From Polyangiaceae bacterium (lineage in GTDB: Bacteria; Myxococcota_A; Polyangia; Polyangiales; Polyangiaceae): a DNA stretch of 64,000 nt. The position numbers and the translations under genes were made by a program. Location: NCBI GenBank assembly GCA_025937895.1, contig JAICQL010000002.1:1-64000 (forward strand). The letters run 5' to 3'. Positions 43,578 to 52,485 of the stretch are shown piece after piece; within the stretch, counting starts at the first letter, position 1, and every line of letters begins with the position of its first letter. The notes below the pieces were generated by a model. That model worked only from the letters and a program-made list of their open reading frames with translations, searched no databases and was not told where the DNA came from.

Positions 43578-44288
43578 ATGACCCTTGCCGAGAGCACGCT
43601 GGACCCCGCACATGCCCTCTACGATCACACCCTGGAGTCCGGGCTGGGCTGGACGCACCTGCTGAGCCCGGGGCAAGTCCTGCGCATCGTGGATCTGGAG
43701 GGAAACCAGGCCGTCGATACGCTTTTTTACAACGCGCTCGATGAGAGCGAGCGCTACAGCGCCGTGGATACGGTGCGCGAGCAGGGAAACCTGTACCTGA
43801 GCGTGGGCTCGCGGCTGCTCTCCAGCGAGGGCCGCGTGTTGTGCACGATCGTGGCGGACACCTGCGGCCGGCATGACACCCTGGGCGGCGCCTGCGCCGC
43901 GGAGAGTAACCAGGTGCGCTACGCGCTCGAGAAGAAGTTCATGCACAGCTGCCGGGACACCTTCTTGCTCACCCTGGCCACACACACCCGGCAGATGAGC
44001 AAGCGGGACCTGACGGCGAACGTCAATTTCTTCATGAACGTGCCGGTGACCCCGGAAGGCAAGCTCACGTTCGAAGACGGGCTCTCGGCGCCGGGCCGCT
44101 ACGTGGAGCTGCGCGCGGAGCTGCCGCTGCGTGTGTTGATCTCCAACTGCCCGCAGCTCAACAACCCGTGCAACGGCTACGATCCGACCCCGATCCGGCT
44201 GTTGATCTGGAGCTCGGAGCACGCCGGCGACGCATCCTCGCGGGAGCTGCACTCCAGCCCGTTCACCCCGCAGCCCTCGGCCGACTGA
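43578..44288 (+). CDS. DUF1989 protein, second deiminase subunit or urea-carboxylase-associated protein
   Basis: A 236-residue paralogue of the preceding gene, with RIVDLEGNQAVDTLFYN, TIVADTCGRHDTLGGACA, SCRDTFLLTL and KRDLTANVNFFMNVPV. Conserved Cys and His in CGRHD and NPCNGYDPTPIR may form the metal or active site. The two subunits differ enough to be distinct partners rather than a recent duplication. The stop lies 31 bp before the carboxylase start, so the three genes form one operon. Confidence 0.87.
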   Translation: MTLAESTLDPAHALYDHTLESGLGWTHLLSPGQVLRIVDLEGNQAVDTLFYNALDESERYSAVDTVREQGNLYLSVGSRLLSSEGRVLCTIVADTCGRHDTLGGACAAESNQVRYALEKKFMHSCRDTFLLTLATHTRQMSKRDLTANVNFFMNVPVTPEGKLTFEDGLSAPGRYVELRAELPLRVLISNCPQLNNPCNGYDPTPIRLLIWSSEHAGDASSRELHSSPFTPQPSAD

Positions 44289-44319
44289 GGCCCTGCCGGA
44301 GCGGCCCGCTTTCAATCGC

Positions 44320-47300
44320 ATGTTTCAAAAGATTTTGATCGCCAATCGCGGCGAGATCGCCTGCCGCGTGCAGCGCACGTTGCGCAAGCTGGGCGTTCGC
44401 TCGGTGGCGGTATACTCCGAGGCGGAGCCGCGCGCGCGCCATGTGCTGGAGGCGGATCAGGCGGTGTGCGTGGGCGGGGCGGCCGCGCGCGACAGCTACC
44501 TGAACGTGCAGACCATCCTGGAGGCGGCGCACGCCACGGGCGCGCAGGCAATTCACCCGGGCTACGGCTTCCTGAGCGAAAATCCCGATTTTGCCGCGGC
44601 CTGTGAGGCGCGCGGCATCGCCTTCATCGGGCCCACGCCGGAGCAGATGCGCGCCTTCGGGCTGAAGCACACGGCGCGCGAGCTGGCGCGGCAGGCGGGG
44701 CTGCCGCTGCTGCCCGGCAGCGGGCTGTTGCGCGACGTGGAGCACGCGCTGCAGGAGGCAGAGGCCATTGGCTACCCGGTGATGCTGAAGAGCTCGGCAG
44801 GGGGCGGCGGCATCGGCATGATGCTGGCGCGCGATGCGAGTGAGCTGCGGCAGGTGTTCGCCGGGGTGCAGCGGCTGAGCCAGAGCAACTTCGGCGACGC
44901 GAGCGTATTTCTCGAGCGCTTCATCGTGCGCGCGCGGCACCTGGAGGTGCAGCTGTTCGGTGACGGGCGCGGGCAGGTGGTGGCGCTGGGTGAGCGAGAT
45001 TGCTCGGCGCAGCGGCGCAACCAGAAGGTGATCGAGGAGACGCCCGCGCCGCGGCTCGAGCCGGGGGTGCGGCGCGCGCTGCTCGCGGCGGCGGTGAAGC
45101 TGGGACAGACCGTGAGCTACCGCTCGGCGGGCACCGTGGAGTTCGTGTACGACGCCGACCGCCAGGAGTTCTACTTCCTGGAGGTGAACACGCGCCTGCA
45201 GGTGGAGCACGGCGTGACGGAGGCCACGTACGGCGTGGACCTGGTGGAGTGGATGGTGCGCACCGCCGCGGGCCAGCCGCCGGAGCTGAGCACAGTGCCG
45301 GAGCCGCGCGGCCACGCCCTCGAGGTGCGGCTGTACGCGGAGGATCCGGCGCGCGAGTTCCGGCCCAGCGCAGGGCAGATCACGGCGCTCAGCTGGCCCG
45401 CCGCCGAGAGCGGGGTGCGCGTGGACACCTGGATCGAGGCCGGCAGCGAGGTCTCGGCGTTTTACGACCCGATGCTGGCCAAGCTGATCGTACACGGGCA
45501 CGACCGCGCCGACGCCGTGCAGCGGCTGGAGCAGGCGCTGGCAGCGACCCAGATCGCCGGCATCGAGACGAACCTGCGCTACCTGCGCGCGCTGGCGCGC
45601 CACCCGGAGCTGCGCGAAGGGCAGCTCGTGACTCGCTCGCTGGCGAGCCTCGAGTTTCGCTCGCCGTCGGTGGAGGTGCTCTCGCCGGGGACCTTCAGCA
45701 TCCTGGTCGACTACCCCGGGCGGCTCGGCTACTGGAACGTGGGCATTCCGCCGTCGGGGCCGATGGATTGTCTGGCGCACCGGCTGGCGCAGCACCTGGT
45801 CGGCAACGCGGAGCACGCGGTGGGGCTGGAGCTCACCATTTCGGGGCCGACCCTGCGCTTCGCGGAGGATGCGCTGATCGCGCTCACGGGGGCGCACATG
45901 CCGGCCACCCTCGACGGTGAGGCGCTGGCGCCGGGGCGCGCGCACGCCGTGCGAGCCGGGCAGACGCTGAAGCTCGGTGTGGCGCAGGGTGGCGGATGCC
46001 GCACGTACCTCGCCGTGCGCGGGGGGTTTGACGTACCAGAGTATCTGGGGAGCAGGACCACGTTCGTGCTGGGGGGCTTTGGCGGGCACGGCGGGCGGAC
46101 GCTGCGGCGCGGCGATGTGTTGCACCTGCGGCACCTGGCGCCGTACGGCGAGCACGGTTTCGAGGGCGGCGCCGAGCCCATCGCGGTCCCCCCACTCCCC
46201 CCTGCCGGTGCTGTGCTCTCTCCCGCCGTGGCGCCGAGCTACGGCAAGCGCTGGGAGATCGGCGTGCTGTACGGGCCTCATGGCGCGCCCGACTTCTTCA
46301 CGGCGGCGGACATCGAGATGCTGTTCGCCACGGAGTGGGAGGTGCATCCGCAGTCGAACCGCACCGGCGTGCGGCTGATCGGGCCGAAGCCGGAGTGGGC
46401 GCGCGCGGACGGCGGCGAAGCGGGGCTGCACCCGTCCAACATCCACGACGTGGCGTATGCCATCGGCGGCATCGACTTCACCGGCGACATGCCCATCCTG
46501 CTCGGCCCCGATGGGCCCAGCCTGGGCGGCTTCGTCACTCCGGCGGTGGTGTGCGAGGCGGAGCTGTGGAAGCTGGGGCAGCTGTGTGCGGGCGACCGGG
46601 TGCGCTTCGTGGCGATCACGCGCGAGGCGGCGGAGCGGCTGGAGGCGGAGCAACGTGAAGCGCTCGTGCAGCCCTTCACGCAGCGGGCGGCGCCGGTGCT
46701 GCGGGCGGTGGCGCCGGGCGGCGCCGTGCTGCGCGAGCTGGGCGCCGGCCAGCAGCGGGTGGTGTATCGACCGGCGGGCGACCGCCATTTCCTGGTGGAA
46801 TACGGACCGCTGGAGCTCGATCTGCGACTGCGGCTGCGGGTTCACGCGCTGATGACGTGGATCGAGCAGAGCGGGCTGCGCGGCATCATCGACGTCACGC
46901 CCGGCATCCGCTCACTGCAGATCCATTTCGATCCACACCTGCAGAGCGCCGCGCGGCTGCTCGACGCGCTGGTGCAGGCGGAGGCGGAGCTGCCCGACGT
47001 CAGCGAGCAGACGATCGAGAGCCGCGAGGTGCACTTGCCGCTCTCCTGGGATGATCCTGCGACGCGGCTGGCCATTAGCAAATATGCACAGCTGGTGCGG
47101 CCCGACGCGCCGTGGTGCCCGAGCAACATCGAGTTCATCCGGCGCATCAATGGCCTGAGCAGCGAGCGCGACGTGTACGACATCGTGTTCGGCGCGAGCT
47201 ACCTCGTGCTGGGGCTCGGGGACGTGTACCTGGGCGCGCCCGTGGCCACGCCGCTCGATCCGCGGCACCGGCTGGTGACGACCAAGTACAACCCGGCGCG

Positions 47301-47979
47301 CACCTGGACGCCGGAGAACGCGGTGGGCATCGGCGGCGCATATCTGTGCGTCTACGGCATGGAAGGGCCGGGCGGTTACCAGTTCGTCGGTCGCACCTTG
47401 CAGATGTACAATCGCTTCCGCAGCACGCGCGACTTTCAGTCTCCGTGGCTGCTGCGCTTCTTCGATCAGCTGCGCTTCTATCCGGTCTCTGCGGAGGAGC
47501 TCCTGGAGCTGCGCGCGGGCTTCCTGCATGGCAAGGTGGAGCTCCAGACGCGCGACTGTCGCTTTCAGCTGGGGGAATACGAGCGCTTCCTCGCGCAGCA
47601 CGCGAGCAGCATCGAGGGGTTCCAGAAGCAGCAACGCCGCGCATTTGCCGAAGAGCGGCAGCGCTGGGCAGAGAGCGCGCGCAGCGGCGAGAGTGCGGGC
47701 CGCCTCGAGAGCACGCCGCAGCTCGATCCGTTCGGCGGGGGAGAGGCGCTGCCAGCGGGGGTGCAAGCGGTGGAGTCGCACGTCTCCGGCAGCGTGTGGA
47801 AGCTGCTGGTGGCACCGGGCGCGCGAGTGCAGAGCGGCGATCCGCTCGTCATCGTCGAATCGATGAAGATGGAGGTCGTGATCGAGTCACCCGCCAGCGG
47901 CACCATCGTGGACCTGCTCACCAGCGACGGCACCACCATCGCCCCCGGACAACGCCTCCTGACCCTGCGCAGCAGCTGA
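44320..47979 (+). CDS. Biotin-dependent urea/guanidine carboxylase
   Basis: A 1219-residue single-chain carboxylase. The order is biotin carboxylase with ATP-grasp KSSAGGGGIGMM and HPGYGFLSENPDFA (1-450), KipA-like AHS2 domain from LVDYPGRLGYWNVGIPPSGP (about 465-770), KipI-like AHS1 domain (about 800-1080) and a biotinyl domain with ESMKME (biotin on K1183). ATP-dependent carboxylation of urea gives allophanate. With two DUF1989 partners next door, guanidine is the more likely substrate, giving carboxyguanidine. No allophanate hydrolase domain is fused; a separate gene lies at 58746-60578. It ends 8 bp before a convergent gene. Confidence 0.93.
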   Translation: MFQKILIANRGEIACRVQRTLRKLGVRSVAVYSEAEPRARHVLEADQAVCVGGAAARDSYLNVQTILEAAHATGAQAIHPGYGFLSENPDFAAACEARGIAFIGPTPEQMRAFGLKHTARELARQAGLPLLPGSGLLRDVEHALQEAEAIGYPVMLKSSAGGGGIGMMLARDASELRQVFAGVQRLSQSNFGDASVFLERFIVRARHLEVQLFGDGRGQVVALGERDCSAQRRNQKVIEETPAPRLEPGVRRALLAAAVKLGQTVSYRSAGTVEFVYDADRQEFYFLEVNTRLQVEHGVTEATYGVDLVEWMVRTAAGQPPELSTVPEPRGHALEVRLYAEDPAREFRPSAGQITALSWPAAESGVRVDTWIEAGSEVSAFYDPMLAKLIVHGHDRADAVQRLEQALAATQIAGIETNLRYLRALARHPELREGQLVTRSLASLEFRSPSVEVLSPGTFSILVDYPGRLGYWNVGIPPSGPMDCLAHRLAQHLVGNAEHAVGLELTISGPTLRFAEDALIALTGAHMPATLDGEALAPGRAHAVRAGQTLKLGVAQGGGCRTYLAVRGGFDVPEYLGSRTTFVLGGFGGHGGRTLRRGDVLHLRHLAPYGEHGFEGGAEPIAVPPLPPAGAVLSPAVAPSYGKRWEIGVLYGPHGAPDFFTAADIEMLFATEWEVHPQSNRTGVRLIGPKPEWARADGGEAGLHPSNIHDVAYAIGGIDFTGDMPILLGPDGPSLGGFVTPAVVCEAELWKLGQLCAGDRVRFVAITREAAERLEAEQREALVQPFTQRAAPVLRAVAPGGAVLRELGAGQQRVVYRPAGDRHFLVEYGPLELDLRLRLRVHALMTWIEQSGLRGIIDVTPGIRSLQIHFDPHLQSAARLLDALVQAEAELPDVSEQTIESREVHLPLSWDDPATRLAISKYAQLVRPDAPWCPSNIEFIRRINGLSSERDVYDIVFGASYLVLGLGDVYLGAPVATPLDPRHRLVTTKYNPARTWTPENAVGIGGAYLCVYGMEGPGGYQFVGRTLQMYNRFRSTRDFQSPWLLRFFDQLRFYPVSAEELLELRAGFLHGKVELQTRDCRFQLGEYERFLAQHASSIEGFQKQQRRAFAEERQRWAESARSGESAGRLESTPQLDPFGGGEALPAGVQAVESHVSGSVWKLLVAPGARVQSGDPLVIVESMKMEVVIESPASGTIVDLLTSDGTTIAPGQRLLTLRSS

Positions 47980-47987
47980 CCCGCGCC

Positions 47988-48896
47988 TCAGCGCTGCGGA
48001 GGCCAATGCCCCTGCAGCCAGTCGGAGAGCTCCTGGGCAAACTCCCGCGGAGCCTCGAGCTGCGGCACATGTCCGATACCGTGCAACGGCACGTGGCTCC
48101 AGTCGGGGCGAAGCTGCTGGAGGCGCTGCCATGCTGCGATGGGATAGAGTGGATCGCGGGTGCCGTGGATGGAGAGCACGGGGCAGCGGACGCGCTGGAT
48201 CCAGCGGGCGGCGAGCTCGGGCCAGATGAGCTGGAGGCCGAGGCTGCGGGTGATTTGCTCGTAGGCGCGCGCGGCGTCGGCGGCCCAGGTGAGGCGGTAG
48301 CGGGAGACGTCGATCAGGCGCTGGCGTAGCTCGGCGTCGAGGCGGGTGGGATCGGCGAACAGGAGCTTGATGGGGTCGTCGACGACGCCGGGGACGCCGC
48401 GGGTGGTGACGTAGCGGGTGACGAGGCGGCGGCCTTGCCAGGGGGTGGCGACGGCGACGTATTGCATGAGGTCGCGCAGGCCGAGGCTGGTGCGGCCCCA
48501 GGCGAGGGGCAGCGCGAGGGCGGCGAGGTGGACGGCGGCGACTCGGTCGGGAAAGCGGCAGGCGGTCTCGAGCGCGAGCAGTCCGCCGAGGGAGTTGCCG
48601 CCGAGCACCCAGCGTGCGTGGGGTGCCTCGGCGGTCATCACCGCGTGGGTCACGCGCGCGAGCACGCGCAGGGAGAGCGCTGCGCTGCCGGGCCGTGAGG
48701 CGCCGAAGCCGGGATAGTCGAAGGCGACCACGTGGGCGCGCAGGGTCCGGGCGATCTGGGGTGCGACGGCGTGCCAGGTGATGGAGTTGCCGCCCAGACC
48801 GTGGAGCAGCAGCACATGTCCGGCATCGCCGCCGCGCCAGCGGTCGACGTGCAGCTGGAACTGCTCGACTCGTAGCTGGTCACTCTCGTGTTTCAC
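47988..48896 (-). CDS. Alpha/beta hydrolase
   Basis: A 302-residue serine hydrolase. The oxyanion region is LLLHGLGGNSITW, the nucleophile is Ser102 in GGNSLGG, the acid is Asp in HGTRDPLYP and the His is in GIGHVPQLE. The cap region is helical. There is no signal peptide, so it is cytosolic. Nothing in the sequence tells the substrate. The start is GTG 48896. It is convergent with the carboxylase. Confidence 0.88.
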   Translation of the reverse strand: MKHESDQLRVEQFQLHVDRWRGGDAGHVLLLHGLGGNSITWHAVAPQIARTLRAHVVAFDYPGFGASRPGSAALSLRVLARVTHAVMTAEAPHARWVLGGNSLGGLLALETACRFPDRVAAVHLAALALPLAWGRTSLGLRDLMQYVAVATPWQGRRLVTRYVTTRGVPGVVDDPIKLLFADPTRLDAELRQRLIDVSRYRLTWAADAARAYEQITRSLGLQLIWPELAARWIQRVRCPVLSIHGTRDPLYPIAAWQRLQQLRPDWSHVPLHGIGHVPQLEAPREFAQELSDWLQGHWPPQR

Positions 48897-48939
48897 TGGA
48901 CCCCGCTGTTCTCATCTCTGGTAGCTCACGGCGCGGCTG

Positions 48940-49278
48940 CTAGCGCGCCTGAGCCACCCCTTGCTCACGGCGGTAGCGCTGGCAGAGCTCGCTGCCGGCA
49001 CTGACCCTGCGGCAGGGCGAGGGCCGTACGTGGTAGATGCGACAGCTGACCTTGCGCCCGGCGCTGCCGGACAGGGCCATGCAGCGGCCGTCGGCGAGCA
49101 GTCGCAAATGTAGCGTGCCTTCGTGCTCCCGCACGTAGCGCGCGAGCAGCTCGGGCCGGCGGCGCAGGCTGTCGCGTGGCTCTACCTCGATGTAGCCGAC
49201 GAAGCCCTCGGCCACGTTTTCGGGCGGATTGAAGCAGCAGGCGCCGCAGCGCGTGCAGTCGTAGCTGGCGGCGGGCAT
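48940..49278 (-). CDS. YkgJ-type cysteine cluster protein
   Basis: A 112-residue protein with the zinc/iron-chelating motif CTRCGACC near the N-terminus and later cysteines in KVSCRIYHVRPSPCRRV and ELCQRY. These define the CxxCxxCC (PF03692, YkgJ) family, presumed metal-binding and of unknown function. It starts 4 bp after the DUF4377 lipoprotein stop on the same strand, so the two are co-transcribed. Confidence 0.9.
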   Translation of the reverse strand: MPAASYDCTRCGACCFNPPENVAEGFVGYIEVEPRDSLRRRPELLARYVREHEGTLHLRLLADGRCMALSGSAGRKVSCRIYHVRPSPCRRVSAGSELCQRYRREQGVAQAR

Positions 49279-49282
49279 CTCT

Positions 49283-49723
49283 TCAGGGCGCGCTGGCGGG
49301 CGCCTTGCGCTTGGCCACGACCTCGATCAGGCGATAACGGAGCGCGCTCGCGTCGGCGGGGGCAGGAACGGGGGTGACTTCGACCCGCAGCTCGTATTCG
49401 TACGCGGGCTCGTATTCGAAGCCGGCGATCGGGGTGTACAGGTTGCGATAGGGCTCGCTCGGGGACTCGCGCACCTGCAGACACTTCTGCGGCGCCTCGC
49501 CCTGGCAGTCGGCGAGCGTGGGTCCCACGAACAACGTCTGCACCTGCGCGGGCGCGGTGGGCTCTGGCTCAGCGGCAGAAGATGGGGGCTGGGCGGGGTC
49601 GGGGCCCTCTGCCTCTGGGTCGGTGGCGGGCGCAACGGGCACCTCGGCAGGGGGCTCGGCAGGCTTGGAGCCGGAGCACGCGAGCGCGGCCAGGAGAGCC
49701 AGGGTCAGACCGAGGTGTGACAT
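49283..49723 (-). CDS. DUF4377 lipoprotein
   Basis: A 146-residue lipoprotein. The signal peptide LGLTLALLAALAC carries the lipobox and an acidic Pro/Ala/Glu linker follows. The DUF4377 domain reads CLQVRESPSEPYRNLYTPI, FEYEPAYEYELRVEV and RYRLIEVVAKR. DUF4377 is often found near HslJ-like stress lipoproteins, but its role is unknown. ATG 49723 gives the proper signal peptide. Confidence 0.85.
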   Translation of the reverse strand: MSHLGLTLALLAALACSGSKPAEPPAEVPVAPATDPEAEGPDPAQPPSSAAEPEPTAPAQVQTLFVGPTLADCQGEAPQKCLQVRESPSEPYRNLYTPIAGFEYEPAYEYELRVEVTPVPAPADASALRYRLIEVVAKRKAPASAP

Positions 49724-49814
49724 GGAGCGAGCGTAGCGCACTCTCCGGGCGTGCACCTCGCGGAATCGAGCAGCGGGTCTGGCGGCAGCGGAGCGCTCGT
49801 GGGACGGTAGCGCC

Positions 49815-51674
49815 GTGACCCAGCATCGACCTCTTCCGCGCAAGGCCGAGCCGAGCTCGGCCGCCTCCCGCCGCCTTGCTCTCTCGCCCGCCGCGCCTGC
49901 GCTGGGTGCGCTCGCCGGAGCCGTGCTCTGCGCCAGCGCCAGCTGGGCATGCCAGGACGGTGCTCGCTCGTCTGCGCCACCCAACACGGCGTATGGAGCC
50001 TCGCAGCCCACTGCTGCGGCGTCTTACCCCTTCGGGCCACCCCCTGCACCCGCCAGCCCCAGCGCCGAGGGCTATATGGCGCAGGCGCTGCGGCAGCTGG
50101 GCAGCGCGCTGCTCTTCCTGCCGGGCATCTCGCAGCAGCAGCAGGTGACGTTCGAGACCATCAATGGTCAGGCCATCATGGATGGCGATGTGATGCTGGG
50201 CCCGGCCACGGCTTTGCTCTTTCGTTATGGCATGCCGCGCCCGGGCTCCGCGGATCGGAAGAGCGCGGTGGCCGTGGGGAACCGCGGCTACCTGTGGCCC
50301 AACAATGAGATCCCGTACGAGGTGGACGCCTCGGCGCGGAGCAAGCAGGCGGCCATCGACTGGGCCGTGCAGCAGTTCGCGACGACGACCTTGCGGGTGC
50401 GCCCGCGCACGGCGGCGGACCGCGACTATGTGGTGTTCCGCTGGCTGGGCCAGGGCTGCATGTCGTACCTGGGGCGCACGGGCGGCGCGCAGGAGATCGA
50501 CGTGACCAGCTGCGCGGGCGGCAACCTGGTGCACGAGCTGCTGCACGCGGCCGGCTTTTACCACGAGCAGTCGCGCGGCGATCGCGATCGCTATGTGAGC
50601 ATCGTGTGGGATGAGATCGCGCCGGAGATGCGCGCGAACTTCGAGCTGCGCGACGCGGACGGCCAGGATATCGGCCCGTACGACTACGGCAGTATCATGC
50701 ACTACGGGAGCACCGCGTTCAGCCGCACGGGGCGTCCGACGATCGTGCCGCGCCAGGCAAACGTGCAGATCGGTCAGCGTGAAGGGCTGTCTGCGCTCGA
50801 TCGTGCGGCGATCGAGACGCTGTATCCAGCGCAGGGCTCGCGCGCTCCGGCTCCGGCAGCGAGCGCGCCCGCGCCGCTGCCGTCACTGCCGCTGCCTGCT
50901 CCCACACCGCCCGCTCCCACACCGGCGCCTGCTCCCACGCCGCCTGCTCCCACGCCGCCACCCGTTCCCGCACCGGCGCCCGTACCCACCCCCGCGCCAG
51001 CCCCGCTGCCGGCGCCCGCTGCGAGCGCCTCCTTCACGGGTAGCTACGACTCTGCGCGCGGAGTGGTGAGTTGCTCGCAGGGTGGGCTGTTCGTCAACTG
51101 CCAGTATCCGGGCGGCACGATGTTCTGCGCCGCAAACGGCGCCGAGCTCGCCTGTACGTGGAGCGGTGACGGACAGGGCCGCGCCAACTTCCAGCGCCAG
51201 GCGAGCGGGGTGCTGGCAGGGACGTTTGGCAACGGGCTGTCCGCGGACAATCGCGGGCGATGGGATCTCACGCCGCGCGGCGGCGGCACGACGGCGGCAC
51301 CCGCGCCGGCAACGCCAGCGCCTGCGCCGGCACCAGCACCCACTCCCAGCGCGCCGGCTCCGAGCGCGCCCGGCGCCGCCGTGGCCCTGTCCGGCAACTT
51401 CCAGAGCACGCGCGGTCCGATGACGTGCACCGATGGCGGCTCCAGCGTGAGCTGCAACTTCCAGGAGTCGGACGGGACCAGCGGGCGGCTCGACTGCGCC
51501 AAGAGCCAGAACGGGCTGGAGCTGTCCTGCGCGTGGATCACCTTCTTGCCGCGACCGGCGACGGGGCGCGCCATCCTCACCCGACCCAGTGTTGCATCTC
51601 GCCAGCTCAGCGGGACCTGGGGGCTCTTCCTGGCGCCGAGCGGCGGCGGGACGTGGAACATGACGGGGCAGTAA
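49815..51674 (+). CDS. Astacin (M12A) metalloprotease with two repeated C-terminal domains
   Basis: A 619-residue secreted zinc endopeptidase. GTG 49815 starts a signal region that may end at a lipid-modified Cys (ASWAC). The catalytic domain (about 155-340) has HELLHAAGFYHEQSRGDRDR with zinc ligands His240, His244 and His250 and base Glu241, and the Met-turn SIMHYGS (Met295, Tyr297). A linker of Pro-Ala-Pro-Thr repeats leads to two similar beta-rich modules with paired Cys (about 400-480 and 515-615), separated by a second Pro/Ala linker. They may bind cell wall or carbohydrate. A terminator follows the gene. Confidence 0.92.
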   Translation: MTQHRPLPRKAEPSSAASRRLALSPAAPALGALAGAVLCASASWACQDGARSSAPPNTAYGASQPTAAASYPFGPPPAPASPSAEGYMAQALRQLGSALLFLPGISQQQQVTFETINGQAIMDGDVMLGPATALLFRYGMPRPGSADRKSAVAVGNRGYLWPNNEIPYEVDASARSKQAAIDWAVQQFATTTLRVRPRTAADRDYVVFRWLGQGCMSYLGRTGGAQEIDVTSCAGGNLVHELLHAAGFYHEQSRGDRDRYVSIVWDEIAPEMRANFELRDADGQDIGPYDYGSIMHYGSTAFSRTGRPTIVPRQANVQIGQREGLSALDRAAIETLYPAQGSRAPAPAASAPAPLPSLPLPAPTPPAPTPAPAPTPPAPTPPPVPAPAPVPTPAPAPLPAPAASASFTGSYDSARGVVSCSQGGLFVNCQYPGGTMFCAANGAELACTWSGDGQGRANFQRQASGVLAGTFGNGLSADNRGRWDLTPRGGGTTAAPAPATPAPAPAPAPTPSAPAPSAPGAAVALSGNFQSTRGPMTCTDGGSSVSCNFQESDGTSGRLDCAKSQNGLELSCAWITFLPRPATGRAILTRPSVASRQLSGTWGLFLAPSGGGTWNMTGQ

Positions 51675-51729
51675 TGCTCCATCGGTAGCTCGACAGAGCA
51701 GCGCGAAGAAAAAATTCGCAAGCGCGGGA

Positions 51730-51761
51730 AGAACCCCGCGCGACTGCGGGTTCTCGCTTTT
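51730..51761 (+). terminator. Rho-independent terminator after the astacin gene
   Basis: AGAACCCCGC and GCGGGTTCT pair with one bulged C around a 6-base loop, and TTTT follows 3 bases later. It lies 55 bp after the stop codon. Confidence 0.7.
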
Positions 51762-51946
51762 ACCCGGGTCATGGTGCGGCAGTGGCGGTCGCCCGCGCCC
51801 GGGCCACCAGGCGCGCCGCGCACGGAGTGAGGCAGCGTGCCTCGGCAGCGTTGCTGCCGCCGCTCGAGCTGCGGCCGGCCGCTGAACATTCAGCGCACAC
51901 CCCGCGAACATGCGGCGAATGCGCGGGGCTCAAACCCTCAACGAGG

Positions 51947-51986
51947 CCCTCGGGCGAAACCTTCAGGCGAAACCTTCAGGCGAAAG
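51947..51986. repeat. 13-bp tandem repeat before a start codon
   Basis: CCCTCGGGCGAAAC is followed by two copies of CTTCAGGCGAAAC/G. The last copy runs into the AAAGGAG ribosome binding site of the gene at 51999, so repeat number could alter its leader. The remaining gap from 51762 holds no recognised feature. Confidence 0.75.
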
Positions 51987-51998
51987 GAGCGGAGACCG

Positions 51999-52475
51999 AT
52001 GCTATCCGAACTGATTCATGAGTCCTACGACAGCCCGGAGCGCGAGCTCCCCAGCCCTCGCCGGGCAAGGCCGCCCGAGCGGGTCCGAACCCCGCCCGAG
52101 CGGGTCCGAACCCTGGGTGGTGAGGCGTTACACATCTGGACGGTGGGCTTCTCGGGCAGCGCGGCAGAGCGGGTTCAGCGCAGCTGCGAGCGGGTGGGAC
52201 GGCTGGCTCGGCGCTTCGGCGACTGCTGGCGGCTGGCCCAGTATGTGATGCCGTGCTTCGGCGGCGCTCTGGTGCGGCGCCCCGACCTCCTGATCGTCAA
52301 CGCGGATCAGCTGAGCCAGCATGACCTGGACTGGCTGCAGGAGCTGGGCGGGCCCTTGCCAATCTTGAAGATCGCGAGCTCCGAAGCGCTGGCAGAGGGT
52401 GAGGCAGCGCTGGCTCAGCGCCTGCGCACGGCGGCCCGCAGCTTTGCCCAGTCCGTCAGTCCCAGCTGGCCCTGA
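51999..52475 (+). CDS. Hypothetical protein, possibly a degenerate receiver-like domain
   Basis: A 158-residue protein I do not recognise. ATG 51999 has AAAGGAG and GGAG just upstream. Residues 25-38 are a short internal repeat, PPERVRT twice, from a 21-bp DNA duplication. The C-terminal part, with RRPDLLIVNADQLSQHDLDW and PLPILKIASSEAL, has the strand-helix rhythm of a response-regulator receiver, but without the expected acidic pocket and lysine. It ends 10 bp before a convergent gene. Confidence 0.65.
   Translation: MLSELIHESYDSPERELPSPRRARPPERVRTPPERVRTLGGEALHIWTVGFSGSAAERVQRSCERVGRLARRFGDCWRLAQYVMPCFGGALVRRPDLLIVNADQLSQHDLDWLQELGGPLPILKIASSEALAEGEAALAQRLRTAARSFAQSVSPSWP
52073..52114. 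repeat. 21-bp direct duplication inside a gene
   Basis: GCCCGAGCGGGTCCGAACCC plus one base occurs twice in tandem. The copies add seven codons each and keep the reading frame. Confidence 0.85.
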
Positions 52476-52485
52476 GGGCTTGCGC

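Noticed and set aside
44263..46845. 860-codon minus-strand frame opposite the carboxylase
   Set aside because: It is rich in Arg, His, Gln and Pro in the way typical of antisense frames, and the plus strand carries the full carboxylase domains.
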